A stretch of DNA of 16,802 bases from Candidatus Magasanikiibacteriota bacterium (lineage in GTDB: Bacteria > Patescibacteriota > Patescibacteriia > Magasanikbacterales > 2-02-FULL-50-9b), in assembly GCA_026396555.1 (NCBI GenBank), contig JAPLWO010000094.1, positions 1-16,802 of the forward strand, read 5' to 3'. Shown here piece by piece: positions 8,086-13,845 of the stretch. Under the pieces are notes generated by a model. The model made no database searches. It saw nothing but the letters and a program-made list of their open reading frames with translations, and was not told where the DNA came from. The stretch's first letter is position 1; every line of letters begins with the position of its first letter. The position numbers and the translations under genes were made by a program.

Positions 8086-8168
8086 CTGTAGATACTTCGC
8101 ACGCTACACGTGCTCGTGTCTACGCGGCTCGCTCGGGATAAAATCTCGAACGCGAGCGTTCAGATTTT
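8086..8168 (+). ncRNA. Candidate small RNA of about 83 nt
   Basis: Between the extended -10 at 8071-8079 and the hairpin at 8140-8168 lies a second strong structure. GTAGATAC (8088-8095) pairs with GTGTCTAC (8116-8123), and inside it GCACG (8099-8103) pairs with CGTGC (8109-8113). A single-stranded GC-rich linker joins it to the terminator hairpin. This two-hairpin layout with its own -10 is what a small RNA looks like. It could equally be the 3' tail of the TPR operon message. No known RNA family is recognised. Confidence 0.35.
8140..8168 (+). terminator. Terminator of the holB-TPR gene run
   Basis: AAAATCT-C-GAACG pairs with CGTTC-AGATTTT around a CGAG loop: 12 bp with one bulged C, ending in TTTTCT. 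It sits between the last protein gene and tRNA-Thr(GGT). Confidence 0.7.
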
Positions 8169-8179
8169 CTCCATCACTC

Positions 8180-8255
<76 letters not shown>

Positions 8256-8257
8256 TT

Positions 8258-8289
8258 AAAAACACCGCAATGTAAGTTGCGGTGTTTTT
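8258..8289. terminator. Strong, probably two-way terminator after tRNA-Thr(GGT)
   Basis: AAAAACACCGCAA (8258-8270) pairs perfectly with TTGCGGTGTTTTT (8277-8289) around TGTAAG. The A-run and T-run flanks make it usable on both strands. Confidence 0.85.
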
Positions 8290-8302
8290 AATTGCGCTAT
8301 GC

Positions 8303-8398
8303 GGATAAATAAGATTTTGAATGTGACAGCGCCCCAGGCTGAATAAGGCCGGAAAGCCTGTATTTGGACCGTGTTTCCATGGGGCAACGGAATTATCC
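8303..8398 (+). other. Structured spacer between tRNA-Thr and tRNA-Tyr, possible RNA
   Basis: Nested complementary segments are visible: GGATAA (8303-8308) with TTATCC (8393-8398), GCCCCA (8331-8336) with TGGGGC (8380-8385), and CAGGCT (8335-8340) with AGCCTG (8355-8360). The last two overlap by two bases, so they compete or stack. It is bounded by a terminator on the left and a promoter on the right. It does not match SRP RNA, tmRNA, RNase P or a riboswitch I know. Confidence 0.3.
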
Positions 8399-8408
8399 TC
8401 TCCAGCTC

Positions 8409-8437
8409 TTGATTTATTTACGCGAAATTGATAGTAT
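8409..8437 (+). promoter_or_regulatory. Promoter of the tRNA-Tyr/tRNA-Thr/rpmG block
   Basis: TTGATT (8409-8414), 17 bp, then TAGTAT (8432-8437), with TATATA adjoining. Transcription would begin about 12 bases before the tRNA-Tyr 5' end. Confidence 0.45.
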
Positions 8438-8455
8438 ATATCCGTTCTGTTCTTT

Positions 8456-8541
8456 GGGTGGATAGTGAAGCGGTCAAACACGGCAGACTGTAAATCTGTT
8501 GGCTTTCGCCTTCGAAGGTTCGAATCCTTCTCCACCCACCA
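8456..8541 (+). tRNA. tRNA-Tyr(GTA)
   Basis: An 86-nt class II tRNA with acceptor GGGTGGA/TCCACCC, anticodon loop CTGTAAA (GTA at 8490-8492), a long variable arm as expected for tyrosine, T arm GAAGG-TTCGAAT-CCTTC, and encoded CCA. One base separates it from the next tRNA. Confidence 0.97.
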
Positions 8542-8542
8542 G

Positions 8543-8614
8543 GCCAGCATAGCACAGTGGTAGTGCAGCGCTTTTGTAAAGCGAAGGTCGTGGGTTCGAA
8601 TCCCTCTGCTGGCT
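8543..8614 (+). tRNA. tRNA-Thr(TGT)
   Basis: Acceptor GCCAGCA/TGCTGGC, anticodon loop TTTGTAA (TGT at 8575-8577), T arm GTGGG-TTCGAAT-CCCTC. Unlike the other three tRNAs in the window it has no encoded CCA (the gene is followed by TCC), so it depends on CCA-adding enzyme. It is the second threonine isoacceptor here. Confidence 0.93.
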
Positions 8615-8654
8615 TCCGTCCGGATCAGACCGAGAGAAATGTAATTACTTTTAT

Positions 8655-8810
8655 ATGTCACAGGATACACTAGCCAAACTTGAATGCACTGTTTGCAAAC
8701 GTGTGACTCATCACACAGCACGCAACAAAAAGAAACTTAAGAATCGTCTTGAGCTTTCGAAATATTGCGAGCACTGCAAAAAGCATACTCCACACAAAGA
8801 AACAAAATAA
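8655..8810 (+). CDS. rpmG: Ribosomal protein bL33
   Basis: A 51-residue protein beginning MSQDTLAKLECTVCKRVTHHTARNKK and ending KYCEHCKKHTPHKETK. The two CxxC pairs (CTVC and CEHC) form the zinc ribbon of the C+ form of L33. The basic middle part, KKKLKNRLELSKYC, is typical of the family. It is a component of the large ribosomal subunit. It follows tRNA-Thr(TGT) by 40 bp, probably on the same transcript, and lies 6 bp before the membrane protein gene. Confidence 0.93.
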   Translation: MSQDTLAKLECTVCKRVTHHTARNKKKLKNRLELSKYCEHCKKHTPHKETK

Positions 8811-8816
8811 GACTGT

Positions 8817-9632
8817 ATGTTTCAGTTCCTTCGGGAATTTCGTAAATACAGTTCGAGTTTGCACGGAATCGCAGCGGCACGAATTGAGCCGCTGAAATTT
8901 TCGTATTTTTTTCAATTACATTTGGTAATCGCTTTTTTGATCGCATTGACATTGACTGCAAATGTTACGGATGTGGTGCGAACTACGAGTGTAACGTTAC
9001 AAAAGATGCCAGCCGGTGTTTCAGTTGAGAAGACAGGGGTGAATTTGAAAGTCTCTGGGCTGCAGCAGCCTTATACTTTGGCAACTGATGCGTTTACTGC
9101 GACGATTGATACGACGGGGGCAACGCAGAGCCGCCCCACAAGCTCTACTGTGTTTATTTCGGCAACTGCGTTCGAAATTGCGGCAGATGCGGATTCAGGT
9201 CGTGCAGCACAGCGTGTGACATGGAGTGATGGCGGCGATTTTTCATTTAATACAGACGAAATTCGTTCAGCGCTCGTTGATCATGAATCAACAGCGGTGA
9301 TGGTGATGACGCTGATCATTTTCGCATACTTTTTCTTGAGCAGTTTGATTTTGTCTGCGTTGCTCGTTGTGGTGTGGAGTTTGCTTGGAATGTTTTCGCA
9401 GAGACTCGTCGCTCGTGGACGTATTACGTTTCGCGAGGCAGCTGCAGTTCATATGGTGGCGATTACGACACCGCTTACGTTGTGGGGGCTGTTCGTCATT
9501 GCTGGATTGCCAGGCGCGCCACTGGTTGAAGGAATTGTGTTTGTGTTGTACAGTGTTCTAGCAATTCGTTTGAGCGGAGGTATTGTACCACCGGCGGCGA
9601 AAAGTGGTGGAGCAAAAACAGAGAAAAAATAA
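8817..9632 (+). CDS. DUF1189-like integral membrane protein
   Basis: A 271-residue protein. A short cytoplasmic N-terminus (FLREFRKYSSSLHGIAAARIEP) precedes a first membrane helix near residues 30-50 (HLVIAFLIALTLTANV). A soluble, probably external beta-rich domain of about 100 residues follows. At least three more helices come next: MVMTLIIFAYFFLSSLILSALLVVVWSLLGMF, a second around TPLTLWGLFVIAGLP and a third around LVEGIVFVLYSVLAIRL. The tail is short, glycine/lysine-rich and cytoplasmic. The arrangement of one N-terminal helix, an external domain and a C-terminal helix cluster resembles DUF1189 proteins. Function is unknown. It lies between rpmG and tRNA-Trp, where secE/nusG might have been expected, and they are absent. 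Confidence 0.6.
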   Translation: MFQFLREFRKYSSSLHGIAAARIEPLKFSYFFQLHLVIAFLIALTLTANVTDVVRTTSVTLQKMPAGVSVEKTGVNLKVSGLQQPYTLATDAFTATIDTTGATQSRPTSSTVFISATAFEIAADADSGRAAQRVTWSDGGDFSFNTDEIRSALVDHESTAVMVMTLIIFAYFFLSSLILSALLVVVWSLLGMFSQRLVARGRITFREAAAVHMVAITTPLTLWGLFVIAGLPGAPLVEGIVFVLYSVLAIRLSGGIVPPAAKSGGAKTEKK

Positions 9633-9645
9633 AGACCGCGGGCAT

Positions 9646-9719
9646 GCGGGCGTAGTTTAATGGTAGAACGAAGGTCTCCAAAACCTTTGGCGTAGGTTCG
9701 ATTCCTTCCGCCCGTGCCA
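9646..9719 (+). tRNA. tRNA-Trp(CCA), apparent integration site
   Basis: The anticodon stem AAGGT/ACCTT carries loop CTCCAAA (anticodon CCA at 9678-9680). Acceptor is GCGGGCG/CGCCCGT with a G-T first pair, discriminator G, and CCA encoded at 9717-9719. The T stem GTAGG/CCTTC has one T-T mismatch at the second pair; CCTAC would pair perfectly. The last 17 bases of the tRNA body, CGATTCCTTCCGCCCGT (9699-9715), recur at 14922-14938 and, with one change, at 10436-10452. This makes it a typical attachment site for an integrating element. Confidence 0.93.
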
Positions 9720-9725
9720 GATAGG

Positions 9726-9749
9726 CCTAGTATAGGAAGTCAGGAGCAT
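9726..9749 (-). repeat. R1 repeat fragment, inverted copy
   Basis: AGGAAGTCAGGA with flanks matches the reverse complement of the R1 box over 24 bases with about four mismatches. It lies seven bases after the tRNA-Trp CCA and points opposite to the other four R1 copies. Confidence 0.5.
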
Positions 9750-9756
9750 CAAAGAT

Positions 9757-9778
9757 CAGGGCGAGAGCCCTGTTTTTT
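9757..9778 (+). terminator. R3 terminator after tRNA-Trp
   Basis: CAGGGC-GAGA-GCCCTG followed by six T. The same sequence with one change is at 13846-13866, and a half copy is at 10481-10499, so it is itself a repeated unit. Confidence 0.8.
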
Positions 9779-9796
9779 GTATTTATTTTAATGATG

Positions 9797-9805
9797 TTAT
9801 CCACA
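9797..9805 (+). promoter_or_regulatory. Perfect DnaA-box sequence
   Basis: TTATCCACA is the consensus DnaA box, sitting just before the promoter at 9814. A single 9-mer can occur by chance, and no box cluster or AT-rich unwinding region is seen. Confidence 0.3.
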
Positions 9806-9813
9806 CAAAATAT

Positions 9814-9843
9814 TTGACCACGTGGTTCGGGGGGGGGTAATAT
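9814..9843 (+). promoter_or_regulatory. Promoter with a G9 tract in the spacer
   Basis: TTGACC (9814-9819) and TAATAT (9838-9843) are separated by 18 bp, half of which is a run of nine G (9829-9837). Loss of one G would give the optimal 17. The palindrome ACCACGTGGT (9817-9826) overlaps the -35 and could be an operator. Confidence 0.6.
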
Positions 9844-9875
9844 TAAAGCGTAATTATTTGTCTAAACGTAAAGTT

Positions 9876-10244
9876 ATGTCATTTGAAAGTTCATTCGAAG
9901 GAATGGGAAAGCGTGGTTCGGCTGACGATGTCCGTCGAGAATTACAAGATGCTGATAAGGAGGTGGCAAATGAAATTGTTATAGATACAAATACAAAATC
10001 CTGGAGCGGTAATTCCTATGAGGAAAACGGTGTATTGTATTCTTACACCGTATATTATCCTAAAAATTCTGAATGCGTCTGGTATTTCACTGAAAGTTAT
10101 CGCGCAGAGGATGGGACCTATAAAGAAATTGATCGCGTTGAAATTGAGGTCGCTGGATCAAAAAGATTACGAAGCCCAGGAGAGCTCAAGAAGACTGTGG
10201 TGATTCGAGATATTGAAGGTAAGGAGGTTGCGAAGTTTGATTAA
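9876..10244 (+). CDS. Hypothetical small acidic protein of the island
   Basis: The ATG at 9876, about 26 bases after the predicted transcription start, gives 122 residues starting MSFESSFEGMGKRGSADDVRRE. The longer frame from GTG 9822 runs through the promoter and its G-run and is rejected. The protein is charged, with no signal peptide or membrane helix. A probably helical N-terminus leads into beta-rich segments (VLYSYTVYYPKNSECVWYF, YKEIDRVEIEVAG, KKTVVIRDIEGKEVAKFD). I do not recognise a family. It is the only gene of the first island unit, is followed by R1 copy 1, and may be switched by the G-tract in its promoter. Confidence 0.6.
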   Translation: MSFESSFEGMGKRGSADDVRRELQDADKEVANEIVIDTNTKSWSGNSYEENGVLYSYTVYYPKNSECVWYFTESYRAEDGTYKEIDRVEIEVAGSKRLRSPGELKKTVVIRDIEGKEVAKFD

Positions 10245-10257
10245 TGATTTTAGTAGC

Positions 10258-10331
10258 ACAAATCTTCCTGACTTCCTCTACTACGTCGTGCCAAGATAAA
10301 ATCCTCACCGAAAGGTGGGGATTTTATCTTG
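10258..10331 (+). repeat. R1 repeat copy 1 (box plus 18-bp hairpin)
   Basis: The conserved box (10258-10292) contains CTTCCTGACTTCCTC and ends CGTCGTGCC. It runs into a hairpin: CAAGATAAAATCCTCACC, loop GAAA, GGTGGGGATTTTATCTTG, 18 pairs with one T-G. The hairpin can end transcription of the preceding gene on either strand. The left part of the full repeat seen at 14698 is missing. Confidence 0.75.
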
Positions 10332-10347
10332 TTATTGGTTGGAGAGA

Positions 10348-10452
10348 GGAATCGAAGCGAGCGCATGCGACCGAGAGCTCGCAGGTCGCGTGATGCGCGA
10401 GCAGGCCTGACGAGCGAGTTGCTTTGCGAGGAAGGCGATTCCTTCTGCCCGT
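10348..10452. repeat. R2 repeat copy A, tRNA-Trp-like attachment element
   Basis: A 105-bp element, 102/105 identical to 14834-14938. It begins GGAATCG and its other end contains CGATTCC within the tRNA-Trp-like CGATTCCTTCTGCCCGT (10436-10452). Internal pairings include GCGACC/GGTCGC with GCAT/ATGC outside it, and CGAAGC/GCTTTG, which would fold into a branched structure. Confidence 0.75.
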
Positions 10453-10480
10453 TTTGTTGTCAAAACATCAAAAAAAGAAC

Positions 10481-10499
10481 GAGAGCCCTGTTTTTTGTA
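10481..10499 (+). repeat. R3 element, half copy
   Basis: GAGAGCCCTG plus a T-run matches the R3 terminators at 9757 and 13846. The left stem half (AGGGC) is replaced by AGAAC, so it cannot form the hairpin. Confidence 0.55.
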
Positions 10500-10538
10500 A
10501 TAATATCGAAGATTGTGAGGCGGTTATTTTCTGAGATA

Positions 10539-10547
10539 TGCTATAAT
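10539..10547 (+). promoter_or_regulatory. Extended -10 promoter of the Nramp-like gene
   Basis: TGC-TATAAT is a perfect extended -10. No -35 lies at 17 bp; TTGTGA (10513-10518) is 23 bp away. Transcription would start near 10554, downstream of the in-frame ATG at 10548. Confidence 0.55.
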
Positions 10548-10574
10548 ATGAAATATTTTGATGAGTTATATTCT

Positions 10575-11921
10575 ATGATCCAGTTACCAGATGAGGCAAT
10601 TGAAGATGCAGAAAAATCAGAAAAAACTCATAAGCGCTCAAAACAAAAAAACTTCAGTCGGTTTCTCCGCATACTTGGTCCGGGCATCGTTACGGGTGCT
10701 GCAGATGACGATCCATCTGGTATCGCGACATATTCACAAGCGGGCGCCCAATTCGGGTTTCATATGCCGTGGACCATGTTGTTCACATACCCGCTCATGA
10801 CAGCGGTTCAGGAGGCATGCGCGCGTGTTGGTGCGGTAACGGGCAAAGGACTTGCGGCAATTGTACGCGATAACTATCCAAAGTATATTTTATATCCAGT
10901 CGTTGCGCTCGTCGTTGTGGCGAACACCCTTAATATCGGCTCTGATATTGGTGCGATGGCGGCAAGCACACAATTGCTAATCCCCGGCGTTCCATTTGGT
11001 CTACTCGCGCTATTTTTTGCAGTATTTATCATGCTGTTGGAAATTTTTATTTCATATAAAACGTATGTGCGCATCCTCAAGTGGCTGGCAATGGCGCTAT
11101 TTGCTTATTTTATAACCGCATTCATGATTAACGTGCCATGGCGTGAAGCACTTAAAGCAACACTCATTCCGCACGTTGAATGGAGCAATGATTTTCTATA
11201 TATTATTGTCGGTGTGTTTGGAACCACCATTTCTCCATATTTATTTTTTTGGCAAACAAGTAATGTTGTGGAAGATGAAATCGCGAAGCATCGCGTGTCT
11301 CAAAATGGTGGGCTTCCAAAGATGACAAAATCTTATCTTAAGACGCTCCGTATTGATACTGCAGTGGGAATGCTTTTTTCCAACGTTGCGGCATGGTTTA
11401 TTATCGTGGTGGGTGCAGTTGTGCTGCATTCAGCGGGAATCACTAATATCAACTCTGCGGCTGATGCTGCAAAAGCACTTGAGCCATTGGTGCGTACATT
11501 TCCGAATGCTGGCTTTTTAGCAAAATTAATTTTTAGTATTGGTGTTATTGGAATCGGTCTTCAAAGTATTCCTGTTTTGGCAGGATCTTCCGCTTATGCA
11601 ATTTCTGAAACATTTAATTGGCGAGAGGGCTTATTTCGAAAGTTTAAACAGGCACGAGAGTTTTATTTTGTAATTATTGTTGGCACGTTGGTTGGACTCA
11701 TGCTTAATTTCATTGGCTTTGACCCAATCAAGGCGTTGGTGATGACCGCAGTATTTAATGGTATCGCTGCAGTACCGCTGATTTATCTTATTGCTCGCGT
11801 ATCAAGTCGCGCAGATATTATGGGAGAATATAAGAGCGGGAAGTGGTCAAAGCTTGGACTTTGGGTCGCGTTTGTCGTTATGGGTATATTTGGCGCGGCG
11901 CTATTGTTGTCGCTGGTCTAA
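10575..11921 (+). CDS. Nramp-family divalent metal transporter with unusual metal site
   Basis: The ATG at 10575 gives 448 residues. The ATG at 10548 is in frame, but it abuts the TATAAT box and would be upstream of the predicted message start. The protein has about 11 membrane helices. The helix 1 motif is DDDPSG (44-49), where Nramp has DPGN. The helix 6 motif is FGTTISPYLFFWQTSNVVEDE (from about 215), where Nramp has a methionine-proline-histidine motif. The metal-binding methionine and asparagine are thus both missing. Such changes occur in distant Nramp relatives, including magnesium-transporting ones, so the substrate may be Mg2+ or Mn2+ rather than Fe2+; that is inference. It acts in the cytoplasmic membrane. 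R1 copy 2 follows the stop by 18 bp. Confidence 0.88.
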   Translation: MIQLPDEAIEDAEKSEKTHKRSKQKNFSRFLRILGPGIVTGAADDDPSGIATYSQAGAQFGFHMPWTMLFTYPLMTAVQEACARVGAVTGKGLAAIVRDNYPKYILYPVVALVVVANTLNIGSDIGAMAASTQLLIPGVPFGLLALFFAVFIMLLEIFISYKTYVRILKWLAMALFAYFITAFMINVPWREALKATLIPHVEWSNDFLYIIVGVFGTTISPYLFFWQTSNVVEDEIAKHRVSQNGGLPKMTKSYLKTLRIDTAVGMLFSNVAAWFIIVVGAVVLHSAGITNINSAADAAKALEPLVRTFPNAGFLAKLIFSIGVIGIGLQSIPVLAGSSAYAISETFNWREGLFRKFKQAREFYFVIIVGTLVGLMLNFIGFDPIKALVMTAVFNGIAAVPLIYLIARVSSRADIMGEYKSGKWSKLGLWVAFVVMGIFGAALLLSLV

Positions 11922-11939
11922 TGATAACGTTTCGGTTAT

Positions 11940-12001
11940 ACAAATTTTCCTGACTTCCTCTACGACGGTGTGCTCGAGACCCCCACGAAAGTGGGGTTTT
12001 T
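11940..12001 (+). repeat. R1 repeat copy 2 with terminator
   Basis: The box (11940-11974) contains the identical 12-mer TCCTGACTTCCT. The hairpin here is CCCCAC-GAAA-GTGGGG (11981-11996) followed by five T, a standard terminator. The stem is short and unlike copies 1 and 4, but the GAAA loop is kept. Confidence 0.75.
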
Positions 12002-12031
12002 GATTTTCTGGCAGAAATAACATATATTTTT

Positions 12032-12061
12032 TTGACGCGCTATTTTATAGTGATGTAGGAT
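12032..12061 (+). promoter_or_regulatory. Possible promoter of the RhuM-like gene
   Basis: TTGACG (12032-12037), 18 bp, TAGGAT (12056-12061). A weak ribosome binding site, TAAGGG (12086-12091), lies four bases before the ATG. Confidence 0.35.
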
Positions 12062-12095
12062 GTAAATATAAACTGGTCCTTGATGTAAGGGTTAT

Positions 12096-12692
12096 ATGAA
12101 AATAGATAATAAAAAAATGCGTAGTGAGCTTGTTATTTATCAAGCAAAAAATGGTGCGATCGAATTTCGAGGAGATTTTAAAAAAGATACTATTTGGGCA
12201 ACTCAAATTCAAATAGCTGATGCGTTTGGTGTGGAGCGTTCAGTTGTTACCAAGCATATTCGTAATATTTTAAAAGATAAAGAGCTTAATGTAAAAGCAG
12301 TATGTGCAAAATTTGCACATACTGGAGGAGATGGAAAAGTGTATGATGTGCAGTTTTATAATCTCGATATTATTTTAGCTGTTGGATATAGAACGAGTTC
12401 CCGGACTGCTATTGAATTTCGCAAATGGGCAACCAAGACACTTAAAGAGCACATTACGAAAGGGTACACAATAAATCGTAAACAAATTCAGAAAAACTAT
12501 CAAGAATTTATTAAAACCGTTGAAACGATTCAGAAATGATTACCAGAACATGTCGCACTTGACCCAAAATCAATTCTTGAACTCATTAAAGAATTTTCAA
12601 GCACATGGGTGTCGCTTGATGCATACGATAAAGAATCCTTGAAAGTTGTTGGCACAAATAAAAAATCAATTACATTAAAAAGAATTAATTAA
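12096..12692 (+). pseudogene. RhuM-family (virulence RhuM/DinD-like) gene, broken
   Basis: The 147 residues up to TGA 12537 match the N-terminal part of RhuM proteins: IWATQIQIADAFGVERSVVTKHIRNILKDKEL, then VYDVQFYNLDIILAVGYRTSSRTAIEFRKWATKTLKEHITKGYTIN. The same frame continues after the stop with LPEHVALDPKSILELIKEFSSTWVSLDAYDKESL, clearly the next RhuM segment, so a nonsense change is the simplest reading. The gene then ends at TAA 12690, inside R1 copy 3. The remaining RhuM C-terminus, normally carrying a Fic/Doc-like PFxDGNKR region, is missing. RhuM proteins are common mobile-region passengers of unclear function. TGA is an ordinary stop in the neighbouring genes, so recoding is unlikely. 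Confidence 0.75.
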
Positions 12693-12804
12693 CCAAATCC
12701 ACACCCCACGTATTCGCATACGCATTTTCCATACAAATTTTCACAACCTCCTCTGCCACGTCGCGCTAGACAAAAATCCTCACCAAAAGGTGGGTTTTTT
12801 GTCT
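12682..12804 (+). repeat. R1 repeat copy 3, full length
   Basis: Starts GAATTAATTAACCAAAT, as copy 4 does, continues through a diverged box (12733-12767) and ends in a hairpin, AGACAAAAATCCTCACC, loop AAAA, then GGTGGG and TTTTTTGTCT, with a bulge and one mismatch. It forms the 3' end of the broken RhuM frame. The gap from here to the S66 peptidase gene holds only a promoter. Confidence 0.7.
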
Positions 12805-12828
12805 GATTCAAAAGGATCTTTGCAATAT

Positions 12829-12857
12829 TTTGCTGCTAATGTTACGCTTTGTACAAT
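12829..12857 (+). promoter_or_regulatory. Possible promoter of the S66 peptidase gene
   Basis: TTTGCT (12829-12834), 17 bp, TACAAT (12852-12857). The start would be near 12864, so translation from ATG 12867 or 12870 would be leaderless. Confidence 0.4.
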
Positions 12858-12860
12858 TAT

Positions 12861-13844
12861 ATGAATATGATGGTCCCACCAAGGTTAGTTAGAGGGAACG
12901 GGATGCGTGTTATCGCCCCAGCACGGAGTCTTGCGCTTATTTCCAAAGATTCACAGATAATTGCAAACAAACGCATTACAGATCTTGGCTTAACTCTGAC
13001 GTTTGGAACGCACGTAAGTGAATGTGACGCATTTATGTCTTCTTCTATCGCTTCGCGGATTGAAGATTTGCATGCTGCTTTTTCAGACACTGCTGTGCAG
13101 TTTGTGAGCACAGTTATTGGTGGCTTTAATTCGAATCAGTTGCTGCCATATATTGATTTTGATCTTATAAAAAGTAATCCGAAAATATTTTGTGGGTATT
13201 CGGACATTACAGCACTCTCAAATGCTATCTATGCGCGTACAGGACTTGTGACATATTCAGGTCCGCATTATGCAAACTTTGGTGAACAGTTATATTTTAA
13301 CTACTCACTTGAGCATTTGAAAAAATGTTTTTTTAGTGATGCGCCGTATGCAATGATGCCTTCAGGGCAATGGTTCAACGATGAATGGTGGCTGCGCCAG
13401 GACGATCGACATCCTATAAAAAATGATGGATTGATTGTGATACAGGAGGGTGAAGCGAGCGGTACCATCATTGGTGGCAATTTACGCACATTTCATTATT
13501 TAGCAGGAACAGCCTATCGGCCTTCGCTTGAGAATTCCATTCTTTTCCTTGAAGAAGATCTCTGTGAGGATGTAATGCACTTTGACAGTCACTTAACGGC
13601 GATAAGTCAACTGCCGGATTTTGATGGGGTACGCGGTGTGGTAATTGGCAGATTTCAGCCAGAGAGTCGCGTGACAGTTGCAATGCTGAAGATGGTAATT
13701 GCTAATAATAAGCGCTTGCGTGGTTTACCAGTACTATACGGTGCTGATTTTGGGCACACAACGCCGCAAATTGCATTTCCAATCGGAGGTACTGCCTCGA
13801 TTACAACAGCATCTAGTCCTTCAATTTTAATTACCACTCATTAA
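12861..13844 (+). CDS. S66-family peptidase (LD-carboxypeptidase / MccF-like)
   Basis: From ATG 12861 the protein has 327 residues and opens MNMMVPPRLVRGNGMRVIAPARS, the normal N-terminus of the family. An upstream TTG at 12849 is in frame but unlikely. All catalytic parts are present: nucleophile S114 in CGYSDITALS, a glutamate in ILFLEEDL (231-232), and H299 in DFGHTTPQIAFPIG. The family contains LdcA, which trims the terminal D-alanine from murein tetrapeptides, and MccF, which destroys microcin C and similar peptide-nucleotide antibiotics. The long middle segment with FNDEWW (172-177) and the total length fit the MccF-like branch slightly better. An immunity role in the island is possible but unproven. 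There is no signal peptide, so it is cytoplasmic. An R3 terminator follows directly. Confidence 0.9.
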   Translation: MNMMVPPRLVRGNGMRVIAPARSLALISKDSQIIANKRITDLGLTLTFGTHVSECDAFMSSSIASRIEDLHAAFSDTAVQFVSTVIGGFNSNQLLPYIDFDLIKSNPKIFCGYSDITALSNAIYARTGLVTYSGPHYANFGEQLYFNYSLEHLKKCFFSDAPYAMMPSGQWFNDEWWLRQDDRHPIKNDGLIVIQEGEASGTIIGGNLRTFHYLAGTAYRPSLENSILFLEEDLCEDVMHFDSHLTAISQLPDFDGVRGVVIGRFQPESRVTVAMLKMVIANNKRLRGLPVLYGADFGHTTPQIAFPIGGTASITTASSPSILITTH

Positions 13845-13845
13845 T

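Larger units (their letters stand above)
10245..10574. other. Gene-free stretch made of island repeats
   Basis: No gene is supported here. In order it holds R1 copy 1 with its hairpin (10258-10331), R2 copy A with the tRNA-Trp-like end (10348-10452), a small GTTTTG/CAAAAC hairpin (10451-10466), a half R3 element (10481-10499) and the promoter of the transporter (10539-10547). The transporter reading frame is open backwards to 10329, but that part reads through repeats and is not coding. Confidence 0.8.

Noticed and set aside
8331..8385. SRP (4.5S) RNA in the tRNA spacer because of CCGGAA
   Set aside because: The conserved AGCAGC side opposite the GGAA loop is absent and the pairing pattern is wrong.
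9822..9875. GTG start at 9822 for the hypothetical protein
   Set aside because: It would translate the promoter and its G-run; the ATG at 9876 lies properly downstream.
10329..10574. N-terminal extension of the Nramp-like frame to the ATG near 10329
   Set aside because: The extension runs through repeats R2 and R3, has no family similarity and lies upstream of the TATAAT promoter.
12537..12539. In-frame TGA in the RhuM gene as evidence for UGA recoding
   Set aside because: TGA ends holB, the lipoprotein, M16, tpiA, TPR and phosphatase genes at the expected family lengths, so it is a true stop here.
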